Notes under the pieces: generated by a model
Seen by the model: only the letters and a program-made list of their open reading frames with translations
The model's database searches: none
What the model was told of the DNA's origin: nothing
Translations under genes and position numbers: made by a program
In this document: positions 54,873-63,210 of the stretch, one piece after another
Layout of the letters: each line of letters begins with the position of its first letter
How positions within the stretch are numbered: position 1 is the stretch's first letter
Assembly (NCBI GenBank): GCA_937873425.1
Contig: CALMYE010000139.1
Location: forward strand, 43,941-107,940
Direction: 5' to 3'
DNA from: an uncultured Sphingopyxis sp.
GTDB taxonomy: Bacteria; Pseudomonadota; Alphaproteobacteria; Sphingomonadales; Sphingomonadaceae
DNA length: 64,000 nt

Positions 54873-55802
54873 ATGCAGAGCAGCCTCGAACATCTTCCCC
54901 CGCACAAGCAACGCGAGATCGAGCGCGTCGTCGAGATCATCTTTGAGGAATTCGAGGATGCGCTGGCGCTCGCGACGCAGGACTGGAAGCGCAAGGGCCG
55001 GATTTCCAAGATCATCCTCTACGGCAGCTATGCACGGGGTGGGTGGGTCGACGAGCCGCACACGGCGAAGGGCTATCAGTCGGACTATGACCTGCTGATC
55101 ATCGTCAACGACAAGCGGCTGACCGATCGGGCGGACTATTGGTCGAAGCTCGACGACCGGCTCATTCGTGAGCTGTCGGTAACGAAGCGGCTCCGCACGC
55201 CGGTGAACTTCATCGTTCACAGTCTCGACGAGGTGAATGCCGGACTGACGCAGGGTCGCTATTTCTTCATCGACGTCGCTCGTGACGGGATCGCGCTGTA
55301 CGAGGCCGACGGGAAGGAGCTCGCAGAACCCAAGCCGATGACGCCGCATGCGGCGCTCGAGATGGCGCGCGAGTATTTTGATGAGTGGTATCCTAGCGGA
55401 GCGCAGTTTCTTCATCACTATCGAAGCGCGGTCGCTGAAGGTTGGTTGAACAATGCGGCCTTTCAGCTTCATCAGGCGACGGAACGATATTACCACTGCA
55501 TCCTATTGGTATGCACTTTCCACACGCCGCACATCCATAATCTTGTTTTCCTGCGCACCCAAGCCGAGCGGATCGATGATCGATTGATCGAGGCATGGCC
55601 GCGAGAAGTTAAGGCCGACCGGTCGCGGTTCGAAAAGTTGAAGGAAGCGTACATCAAGGCGCGCTATTCGAAGCATTACGCGATCACCGCCGACGAACTG
55701 GAATGGCTCGGCGCGCGGGTTCAGCATCTCGCCGATATCGTCGAGACTATTTGCCGTGACCGCATCGCTGAGCTTGAGGCAACAGCGCGTCAGGCAGGTT
55801 GA
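54873..55802 (+). CDS. Fused nucleotidyltransferase-HEPN protein
   Basis: A 309-residue protein. The N-terminal half is a minimal nucleotidyltransferase with G51-S52 in ILYGSYARGGW and D71xD73 in QSDYDLLIIV. The C-terminal half is a HEPN domain (AAFQLHQATERYYHCILLVCTFHTPHIHNLVFL). As separate proteins MntA and HepT make an AMPylating antitoxin and a HEPN RNase toxin; here both are in one chain, a known but less studied arrangement. It lies 83 bases after DUF736 and converges on the EexN lipoprotein. Toxin-type function is inference. Confidence 0.85.
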   Translation: MQSSLEHLPPHKQREIERVVEIIFEEFEDALALATQDWKRKGRISKIILYGSYARGGWVDEPHTAKGYQSDYDLLIIVNDKRLTDRADYWSKLDDRLIRELSVTKRLRTPVNFIVHSLDEVNAGLTQGRYFFIDVARDGIALYEADGKELAEPKPMTPHAALEMAREYFDEWYPSGAQFLHHYRSAVAEGWLNNAAFQLHQATERYYHCILLVCTFHTPHIHNLVFLRTQAERIDDRLIEAWPREVKADRSRFEKLKEAYIKARYSKHYAITADELEWLGARVQHLADIVETICRDRIAELEATARQAG

Positions 55803-55808
55803 GACCCG

Positions 55809-56039
55809 CTACTTTTTCCCGCGGAACCGCTCGAATTTGGCCTTTCCCTCGGCAGTCTCGACCGCGACATTGGCATTGCTGCATTCATCGCCGCGCTTGT
55901 CGCCCGCCGTGCAGCTTTGGACGACGTCGCGTGCCTCATCGAGATTGGCCTCGAAATATTGAACGCTGCGTGGCTCCGGCGGAGCACATGCTGTCAGGAT
56001 CGTCAGGCTGGCGATCGCCAGCATCTTGAAAATGATCAT
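55809..56039 (-). CDS. EexN family entry-exclusion lipoprotein
   Basis: A 76-residue lipoprotein with a signal and lipobox LTAC (Cys near residue 18) and the EexN-type mature part PRSVQYFEANLDEARDVVQSCTAGDKRGDECSNANVAVETAEGKAKFERF. EexN-like proteins in conjugative elements block entry of a related element. The ATG at 56039 is chosen because GGAGG ends 5 bases upstream; a GTG at 56045 overlaps that site. It is a sign of a conjugative element nearby, though no Tra/Trb genes are in the window. Confidence 0.8.
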   Translation of the reverse strand: MIIFKMLAIASLTILTACAPPEPRSVQYFEANLDEARDVVQSCTAGDKRGDECSNANVAVETAEGKAKFERFRGKK

Positions 56040-56248
56040 CGTCACCTCCGACGATCAACTCTAGCGTCGGCGACCCGGTCCATGCAGTGGCGATTTGAGA
56101 TTTAGAACCAAATTGAGGCTAGTTCTCCGTCCATCGGCCTATGTGAGCCAGTTTTGCGCCATTCTTAGCTCTCTCTCAAGCGTCGCATTGGGCGGCGAGG
56201 CTCAAGGGAACGATTGAGGAAATCCGTCGCAAAAGCTAGTTTGCAACG

Positions 56249-57325
56249 ATGAGCGAACCACCAGCACCGCGCGGACAGCGCCTCGTCACACCATATGCTT
56301 TCATCGATACCGAGGCTTTTCGTGCAGCGGGTCTCGACTGGCAATCGCGAACTTGGTCCAGCCTGATCGATCTAGCGTCGAAGAGCACGCTCGAGCCGAT
56401 CACGACTTCCATCACCACGCGGGAGGTTGAAGCGAGACTTTCGGAAGCGCTGGCGGAGGCGGAAGCAGCAGCGAAGAAGCACGGCGCGATTTTTGGCCAG
56501 CTTGGAGAAAGCGGTCCCTTTGGTGATACCGATCCAGCCGATCGGAAGGCACTGCTTCACGCGCGCTTTCGAGAATTCCTAGCGACAGCAAAATTTACCG
56601 AAATCCCCCTTGTTGCCGATCACAAAGCGATTTTTGACGATTATTTTGCTGGTGCTGCGCCCTTTGGGGAGGGCAAAAAAAAGAGCGAGTTTCCGGACGC
56701 CTTTGTGCTGTCGAGCCTCCTCGCCTGGATCCGGCCCGGTCGACCCAGAATATATGTGGTTGGCAAGGATCCGGACCTAGTGAAATTCTGCGAGGGACGG
56801 GACGATCTGATCCAATTGGACTCCGTTGCCCAGCTTCTCTCGCTGGCTCTGGCGTCAGCCCAGTTGGTGAAGCGTCTTGAAGCGCATGTCCGTGGAGACG
56901 CGTCCCTGCTCGAAAGGCTGAGGGCACGCCTTAACTCCTATCGTCCGCGCCGTGTCGATATCGAGGTTGAAGATGTCGAGTTCTTCGATCTTGAGATTTC
57001 GAGCGTGTTTCTCGTCGACGAATCCGAGGAGGGACAGGATTTTGTCCTTGAGGTCGAAGTCTTGGCTGAGGTCGAAGCCGACGTTCGTGAGACGGGTCAT
57101 GAGTATGTCATCTCGCGGCGGGGAGAGCCTGATTTGGATATTCGGACTTACCATGCTCGTCCAACTTCCAGCGCGGCTATTTATGTTGAGGTGCTGGTGT
57201 CTGAGGACGATAGTGGCGAAGAGCCAGCCTTGGTGACGACCGATTGGGCTATCACATCGGGCGATATCGAGATCAAATTGCCATCTCAGTTCAGCAGGCG
57301 TGAAATCACCCTCGAGGCGCGGTGA
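56249..57325 (+). CDS. PIN domain protein (DUF4935 type)
   Basis: A 358-residue protein with an N-terminal PIN-like nuclease domain: D20 in YAFIDTEAF, ITTSITTREVEARLSE, and the acidic SEFPDAFVLSSLLAWI and VVGKDPDLVKFC segments that complete the metal site. The C-terminal half is beta-rich and acidic. Family members are predicted RNases in conflict or stress systems. It is alone on its transcript, between EexN and the AbiE-like pair. Confidence 0.8.
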   Translation: MSEPPAPRGQRLVTPYAFIDTEAFRAAGLDWQSRTWSSLIDLASKSTLEPITTSITTREVEARLSEALAEAEAAAKKHGAIFGQLGESGPFGDTDPADRKALLHARFREFLATAKFTEIPLVADHKAIFDDYFAGAAPFGEGKKKSEFPDAFVLSSLLAWIRPGRPRIYVVGKDPDLVKFCEGRDDLIQLDSVAQLLSLALASAQLVKRLEAHVRGDASLLERLRARLNSYRPRRVDIEVEDVEFFDLEISSVFLVDESEEGQDFVLEVEVLAEVEADVRETGHEYVISRRGEPDLDIRTYHARPTSSAAIYVEVLVSEDDSGEEPALVTTDWAITSGDIEIKLPSQFSRREITLEAR

Positions 57326-57488
57326 CGCCAAAATCCTTCGTTGACGCCACCGGAACGTTGCCAGTTTCGACGCTTTCCAGATTTCAGATGAAATTTTTTC
57401 CATTTTTTTAATGCAAATTTTCTGCGCAGCAAATATCAAGGTTTTTCCGAATATTCACTTTTAGGGTGATTTTTGCTGGGCACAAAAT

Positions 57489-58586
57489 ATGGCCGAATTT
57501 GAAAATTCTCAGCGCGAATTGCTCGATGCGCTTTTGGAGGCGCTTTTGGCGCTGCCGCAGTCGCACGCGCAAATCGAGCGATATGAGGTCGAAATCGGGC
57601 CTCGCGGCCGCGCCGACGCCCTGATCGGCGCATATATCGGCCGCCAGCCGCTCTTATTGCTTGTCGAAATCAAGGCGCAGCTTTTTCCGCGCGATGTGCG
57701 CGAAGCAATCTGGCAGCTTCGGAATAATCAGGCCCATCTCAGCAATTCCGGTGACGACCGGGAAATCATTCCTTTTTTTGTCGCCCGTGCGATCTCGCCG
57801 GGCGCTCGAGAGATTTTTCGGGAAGAGCGCGTCGGATATTACGACCTCGGAGGCTCGCTTTATATTCCGGGGAAAAAGACATTCATATTTCTCGATAAAC
57901 CGGCTCCGAAAAAAGGGACGAAGAAGTTCGATTCCATTTTTCAGGGACAAAAGGCGCGCGCACTCCATGAAATTTATGAGAGGCGGCAGGACTGGCTGGG
58001 CGTGAAGGATCTCGCCGATGCGAGCGGGGTTTCGCCGGCTACGGCTTCCGAGACCCTCACGGAACTCGAACGGCGCGAGTGGGTCGATGTGCAGGGCGCG
58101 GGCCCGTCGAAACAGCGTCGCCTGCGTGCCGCACGGCCCCTTCTCGAAGCCTGGACCAGCTATGCGAGCGATCAAAAGGCACCGACGGTGCGGCGCTACT
58201 ATGTTCCGAAAGGGAGTGACGCACTGGAGCTGGCGCTGCGCCTTGATCAGGCGTGCGACGAGGCGAAGGCCGCCTATGCGGTCACCGGCGAAGTCGCCGC
58301 TCAAATCTATGCCCCCTATCTTTCTTCCATCTCGCAGCTTCGTTGCCGGATCGAGCCTGGGCAGAAGCTGATCGAGGCGCTGCTCAATCTCGACGCGCGG
58401 CCGGTCGCAGAGGGGTGGAACCTTGGCATCATCGAGGCGAAGAGCCGGCGCGATGTCGCGGTGGGCCAACGGATCGACGGCGTCTGCTATGCGCCGCCGC
58501 TGCAGGTCTATCTCGACCTGCTGCAGGCGTCCGGCCGTTCCCGTGAAATGGCGATGCATCTTCGTAGCGAATGTCTGGATAAATAA
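57489..58586 (+). CDS. AbiEi-like antitoxin with nuclease-like N-terminal domain
   Basis: A 365-residue protein. Residues of about 30-75 show a PD-(D/E)xK-like pattern: D43 in RADALIG, E60-I-K62 in LLLLVEIKAQLFPRDVREAIWQL. A winged helix follows (LGVKDLADASGVSPATASETLTELERREWVDVQ), and the C-terminal half resembles AbiEi. It is paired with an AbiEii-like nucleotidyltransferase that starts on its last base (TAATG). In type IV toxin-antitoxin systems AbiEi represses the operon and AbiEii is the toxin. The nuclease-like part is an inference from motif spacing. An AT-rich 163-base leader precedes it. Confidence 0.8.
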   Translation: MAEFENSQRELLDALLEALLALPQSHAQIERYEVEIGPRGRADALIGAYIGRQPLLLLVEIKAQLFPRDVREAIWQLRNNQAHLSNSGDDREIIPFFVARAISPGAREIFREERVGYYDLGGSLYIPGKKTFIFLDKPAPKKGTKKFDSIFQGQKARALHEIYERRQDWLGVKDLADASGVSPATASETLTELERREWVDVQGAGPSKQRRLRAARPLLEAWTSYASDQKAPTVRRYYVPKGSDALELALRLDQACDEAKAAYAVTGEVAAQIYAPYLSSISQLRCRIEPGQKLIEALLNLDARPVAEGWNLGIIEAKSRRDVAVGQRIDGVCYAPPLQVYLDLLQASGRSREMAMHLRSECLDK

Positions 58587-59494
58587 TGCCCAAACCACAG
58601 ACGATCAGCGGCTATGAAGACATGGTCACCGACGCTTGCGAGCGCGTGCTGGTCACGCTCCTGCGCGGGCTCGGACCATGGAAAGATTCGGTTTTTCTCG
58701 TCGGCGGTCTCGCGCCGCGCTATCTCGTGACTGCCAGGCCGCCGAAAGTCCCGAAACATGCGGGTACGGGCGACGTCGACCTCGTCGTCGACGTCGGAAT
58801 CCTCACGACGACCGAAGCCTACAGCACGCTCGAAGAAAATCTGAAGGCGATGGACTTCGAGCGCGCCGAGAATGACAAGGGCGCGAAGCAATCCTGGCGA
58901 TGGCGCGCCGAGATCGAGGACGGCACTACGATGATCCTCGAGTTTCTGGCGGACTCGCCGGAACTTGGAGGCGGCAAGGTCAAGGAACTGCCTTCGGACG
59001 GAAATGTCTCGGCGTTGAACATCCCCCACGCTTCCATGGTGTTCGACCATCACGGGACTGTCGAAATCACGGCGGACCTGCTGAGCGGCAAGGGCCGCGC
59101 CACCGAGGTCGTGCGCTACGCCGATATCGTCACCTTCACCTGTCTCAAGGCCTTTGCTTTCGATCAGAGGTTCGAGCGCAAGGATGCGCACGACCTGATC
59201 TACTGCATCGAGAATCTGGAAGGTGGCGTCGGCGCGGCGCAATCCGCATTCGCGGCTGCACTGACCGGTCCGCATGCCGAGGCGATACGCGAGGCTCTTA
59301 CTCGCTTGGCGGCTCGCTTCCGCGATCCCAATCCCGACGAGAGCTATTTGCGCGACGGGCCCGTCGCCGTGGCAAGTTTCGAAGACGACGAAGCCGATGT
59401 CTCGGCCGACCCCGATCTGCTGAACGCCCGGATCTTGCGGCAGCGACATGCCGCGGAGATTATGGCCGACTTCCTCAGGGCATTCGAAATCTGA
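58586..59494 (+). CDS. AbiEii-like nucleotidyltransferase toxin
   Basis: A 302-residue protein with the nucleotidyltransferase signature G40-G41 in VFLVGGLAPRYLV and D63xD65 in TGDVDLVVDVGI, then LEFLADSP. Related to AbiEii/AbiGii toxins, which modify tRNA or other targets when phage infects. It overlaps the AbiEi-like gene by one base and so is translationally coupled. Together they form a likely type IV toxin-antitoxin or abortive-infection pair. Confidence 0.82.
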   Translation: MPKPQTISGYEDMVTDACERVLVTLLRGLGPWKDSVFLVGGLAPRYLVTARPPKVPKHAGTGDVDLVVDVGILTTTEAYSTLEENLKAMDFERAENDKGAKQSWRWRAEIEDGTTMILEFLADSPELGGGKVKELPSDGNVSALNIPHASMVFDHHGTVEITADLLSGKGRATEVVRYADIVTFTCLKAFAFDQRFERKDAHDLIYCIENLEGGVGAAQSAFAAALTGPHAEAIREALTRLAARFRDPNPDESYLRDGPVAVASFEDDEADVSADPDLLNARILRQRHAAEIMADFLRAFEI

Positions 59495-59546
59495 TGACGA
59501 AGGCTGTGATCGCAGTCATGTTCCGGCACATTCCAGGAGCTTGACT

Positions 59547-60263
59547 GTGAACAGAGCGATCATAGTCGGCGCGAGTTCGGGGATCGGCCGAGAGCTGGCG
59601 ATGCTGCTCTCGCGTCATGGCTACTCGGTTGGCGTCACCGGTCGGCGCTGCGGCCTGCTCGCCGATCTCGCTGGCAATTCTTCCGGTTCGATAATCTACG
59701 AGGCATTCGACGTGGCCGACACGAACGCGATGCAACGCGGGCTCGCCGCTTTGATCGAGCGGCTTGGCGGGCTCGACTTACTGGTGATCAGTGCCGGGGT
59801 CGGCCACATAAATGCCCATCTTGGCTGGGAGGCGGAACGCGAGACGATCGCTGTGAACGTGGAGGGGTTCGCGGCCGCGGCCAATATCGGCATGCAGCAC
59901 TTCCTCGCTCAAGACACTGGTCACCTGGTTGCCATTTCGTCGATCGCGGGATTAAGGGGCGGCGGCGACGCGCCTGCCTACAATGCGTCCAAGGCCTTCG
60001 TCTCCAACTATATGGAGGGGCTGCGTCAGAACATGGCGCGCCGGGGCCTGCCGATTGCAACGACCGACGTGCGGCCCGGCTTCGTCGACACCGCGATGGC
60101 GAAGGGTGACGGACTCTTCTGGGTTGCTTCGCCTGAAAAGGTGGCGAAGCAGATCTACAGTGCCATTCGCGCCCGCAAATCCCATATCTATGTCACCAAA
60201 CGCTGGAGGCTCGTCGCGGCCCTGATGAAATTTCTGCCGAACGTCATCTACGACCGCCTCTAG
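59547..60263 (+). CDS. SDR family oxidoreductase
   Basis: A 238-residue short-chain dehydrogenase with the NAD(P) motif VGASSGIG, the NAG-like SAGVGH, and the catalytic Ser and Tyr/Lys in ISSIAGLRGGGDAPAYNASKAF. The start is a GTG at 59547 (VNRAIIVGASSG) with CCAGGAGC upstream. The substrate is unknown. It converges on the STAND gene with a 10-base gap. Confidence 0.88.
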   Translation: MNRAIIVGASSGIGRELAMLLSRHGYSVGVTGRRCGLLADLAGNSSGSIIYEAFDVADTNAMQRGLAALIERLGGLDLLVISAGVGHINAHLGWEAERETIAVNVEGFAAAANIGMQHFLAQDTGHLVAISSIAGLRGGGDAPAYNASKAFVSNYMEGLRQNMARRGLPIATTDVRPGFVDTAMAKGDGLFWVASPEKVAKQIYSAIRARKSHIYVTKRWRLVAALMKFLPNVIYDRL

Positions 60264-60273
60264 CCGCTCGCGA

Positions 60274-63210
60274 TCACCGCCCGTGGCAGATTTTGAATTT
60301 CTTGCCAGAACCGCAGGGACATTTTTCGTTGCGGCCGACCTTTTTCCTCGGCTCAACCTCCCTGGGGGCACCGCGACGCTGATCGAACAGCGCCTGCAAA
60401 GGGGCAGGAATCACAACCTGTCGCTGCGGGGGACCGCCTTTGCGCCGAACCTCGCGAATGATGGCCTTCTGCTCCTGGAATGCCGCGCGATGGTTCGGAT
60501 CCATCGCATCCTCGAACGGCAGCAGCCGCTCGACCTCGTTCGCCGCCGCATCATGGTCGCCGCAGTACGCAAGAACCACCGCATATAGAGCGCGGGCTTC
60601 GAGAACGGGCCCCGCGAGGCCCGCGCCTTGCAAGATGGGGAAGATGTTCCGTTCGAAGGCCTCGCGGGCGCTTATGAAGTCGTTCACCCAGACCAGTTCT
60701 TCGACAAGATCGAGACCAACCCGGACGAATGACTGGTAGGATTGCGACAGTTCGTAGAATTTCATCGCATGGATACGTGCGAGAGTAGATCGCTGGCTCT
60801 TCCGGCCCAAGGCCTGCGCGAAAAGATCGTGACTGTCTGCCAGATGTTTCAGCCGATCGGTGAGATCTTCGTCTTTGGGAAGAAGCTCCCGAAGTTCGGG
60901 GGCGTTCCGTCCTATCACATCGTCGGGCCTGATCCCGAGCTCCAGATAATATTCGCCGATGAGGGCGAGTGCCTCACTTACCGCTGTATCGTTGTCGCCT
61001 AGCTTGAACAGGGCGAGGGCGCGATTGTAACGAAACACGCGCAGATGTTCGGGCTGGTCGGGAAGTCGGTCCGCAACTTGGTCAAGCATGGCTCGGACGC
61101 CATCGATGTCGCCGAGCTCGGACAAGAGCAACATCCGCTTCATGCCCCAAGCCATCCACTCCTCGTCGCCAAGCTCGTTCGCCCTCAGCAGCGATTCAAT
61201 CTCGTCGACGCGCTCCCGGCCGGCCTCATAATCTCCCTCCCGCAGATCGTTGAAGACCAGGCCGTCGAGCGCCCACAGTCTTGTCTCGGCATCTCCGTTC
61301 GGATCGGCCGCGATCGTCAGCAGATAGGGTTCGATTTCCGGCCAGACCCCGAGTTCGTGGAACAATTCGTCTGTGGCAAACTGCACCAATATTCTCGCCT
61401 GACCGAGAAGCCCGAACAGACGGATGAGCAGTCCTAACTTCGCGAGGCTCCAGTTGGTCCGGATCGAGCTTACGATGACCCGCTGCAGCGAGCCCAGGGC
61501 TTTCTGCTCGAAGTCCTGACCCTTTGCCGAGACGTCCGCCTTGCCGAGAATCCTCACCGCGTCGTGAATTTTTAAGCCGCTATTCCCGAATAATTCCAGC
61601 GCACCCGTTGCGGGAAGCGCGCGCAACCGGGCCGTGGCCGCCTTCGCGTCGATGTCGCATGCGGCTTGAAGCAAGGCACTGGCTTCGTCCCTCGAGAGCG
61701 CGACATCGGCGAGGCTCAGGACCGCGATCGTTTCTCTGTCGGCCGGCGGCAAGCCTTCGAACGCGCGCCTCAGGATAATCTCTTGAGCCGTCTCGACGAT
61801 ATTGGTCTGCTGCTCGATCTCCGTACAAAAGGCCCGAATATCGCCGCCATATTCGCGCGCCGCGATCGTCGCCGCGTTGAGCACGTAAAATGGCAGGCCT
61901 CCGGTAATTCTGGATAGCCGCTCGCAATCGCCGAAATCGGCACGGCAACCAGCATCTCGAACTGCCGCCGCGATAGTGTCTTCGTCCCAGCCGTTCAGAG
62001 TCTCGGCGTGGATACCCAGTCCTGTTTCGAGTTCGGCGATGTGCCGGCCGGGTTGGCTCAGCAGGACAAATCGGAGATTGGGGGCCCGTGCTACCAGCGC
62101 CTCTATATCGGCCGCGGGAATGCGGTGGCTGTTATCGATGACGACAGCCGCGTGAAGGCCGTCTTCGCCGAGCTTGATGCTCAGTGCGCTCACCATATCT
62201 AATCCGCTCGCGCCCGGCAGAAGAATTTCGCCGAGCTTGTCGTTGGAGCGACCGAACATCTTCGCCGCCACTTCGCGCGCTACCGCTGACGCGAGCGCGG
62301 GTCCCGGCGTGTCCCCAACGTCGAGATAGGTGACCGGGAGCGCAGCATGGACCGCGGCCTCGGCCATCCAGGCGGTTTTCCCCGAGCCCGAAAGTCCCGC
62401 TATGATGCGGACGGGCTGGTCACTTAGCAGGGCGGGTTCGTCGACCTGGGCGCGGTACACCGGGGGCGGCGCCGGAAGCTGCTGCATCTGGACCACGAGC
62501 TGCTCGAACAGGTCCGGCAATTCCTCGCGGGAAAAACTGTGATCCTCGCGTGGAAGCGTGCCAGCGGATGCGAGCATGACCATGGCGGCCAGCTTCCAGG
62601 TCAGCGTCTCCGGCCTGAGCAACCCGAATGGCAGCTGCGCCGCGAGATCCGAGCAATATGCAGCCATACCGGCAACATTGTCGGCAGGTCGAGGCAGGCA
62701 ATTGTCGGAGGGCTCGGGACCGCCTGGCCAATGCAGCTCGACATCGTCAGGCCAGTCATCCGCGGCAATCATCTTGAGCAGGGCTGGCGACGGAGGCGCA
62801 TTCGTCGCGATCACGAATCTCGCATCGCCAGCTCGCAGGCCGTTCTGATGCTCGGCACGTATGTCCTCGAAACGCTCTAGTGCTCCTGAAATATCACTGG
62901 GATTGAGGACGTCCTGCCGCGTTTTGACCTGCGCATAGATACGGGCTTCCGGAAGCTGGACTTCAATGTCCTCGTCCCGCTCGACGATGATATGTTCGGC
63001 TCCCGCCTTTCCCGCGAGGAGAAGGCACGCTGCCGCGTAAAGATGCTGGTAAAGGAAACCCCTGTGTACGGCCTCGATCCGGATGAGTTGGCGCTCGTCG
63101 AGAACGAGGAGTTCGTCGACCGGCGGCTGTGGGCGTCCTGCCTCATCCTCCGCGCGGTCATCGGCCGCATTATGACCGGAATTGTCTCCGGGATCTTCTG
63201 ACGCGGTCAT
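60274..63210 (-). CDS. Nuclease-like STAND NTPase with SEC-C tail
   Basis: A 978-residue multidomain protein. Residues of about 45-150 have a restriction-like nuclease pattern (HIIVERDEDIEVQLPEARIYAQVKTR with D81 and QVK at 94-96). A P-loop G272-LSGSGKT279 and a Walker B-like AAVVIDNSH start a STAND/AAA-type NTPase, followed by long TPR-like helical repeats. The last 20 residues are a SEC-C zinc motif with C964, C966, C975 and H976. The design, effector plus STAND plus repeat sensor, is that of antiphage Avs-type proteins. The ATG at 63210 overlaps the upstream stop by ATGA, which fixes the start. Defence function is inference. Confidence 0.85.
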   Translation of the reverse strand: MTASEDPGDNSGHNAADDRAEDEAGRPQPPVDELLVLDERQLIRIEAVHRGFLYQHLYAAACLLLAGKAGAEHIIVERDEDIEVQLPEARIYAQVKTRQDVLNPSDISGALERFEDIRAEHQNGLRAGDARFVIATNAPPSPALLKMIAADDWPDDVELHWPGGPEPSDNCLPRPADNVAGMAAYCSDLAAQLPFGLLRPETLTWKLAAMVMLASAGTLPREDHSFSREELPDLFEQLVVQMQQLPAPPPVYRAQVDEPALLSDQPVRIIAGLSGSGKTAWMAEAAVHAALPVTYLDVGDTPGPALASAVAREVAAKMFGRSNDKLGEILLPGASGLDMVSALSIKLGEDGLHAAVVIDNSHRIPAADIEALVARAPNLRFVLLSQPGRHIAELETGLGIHAETLNGWDEDTIAAAVRDAGCRADFGDCERLSRITGGLPFYVLNAATIAAREYGGDIRAFCTEIEQQTNIVETAQEIILRRAFEGLPPADRETIAVLSLADVALSRDEASALLQAACDIDAKAATARLRALPATGALELFGNSGLKIHDAVRILGKADVSAKGQDFEQKALGSLQRVIVSSIRTNWSLAKLGLLIRLFGLLGQARILVQFATDELFHELGVWPEIEPYLLTIAADPNGDAETRLWALDGLVFNDLREGDYEAGRERVDEIESLLRANELGDEEWMAWGMKRMLLLSELGDIDGVRAMLDQVADRLPDQPEHLRVFRYNRALALFKLGDNDTAVSEALALIGEYYLELGIRPDDVIGRNAPELRELLPKDEDLTDRLKHLADSHDLFAQALGRKSQRSTLARIHAMKFYELSQSYQSFVRVGLDLVEELVWVNDFISAREAFERNIFPILQGAGLAGPVLEARALYAVVLAYCGDHDAAANEVERLLPFEDAMDPNHRAAFQEQKAIIREVRRKGGPPQRQVVIPAPLQALFDQRRGAPREVEPRKKVGRNEKCPCGSGKKFKICHGR

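Noticed and set aside
59493-59543. 16-codon frame between the AbiEii-like gene and the SDR gene
   Set aside because: No ribosome-binding site and no homology signal; probably chance.
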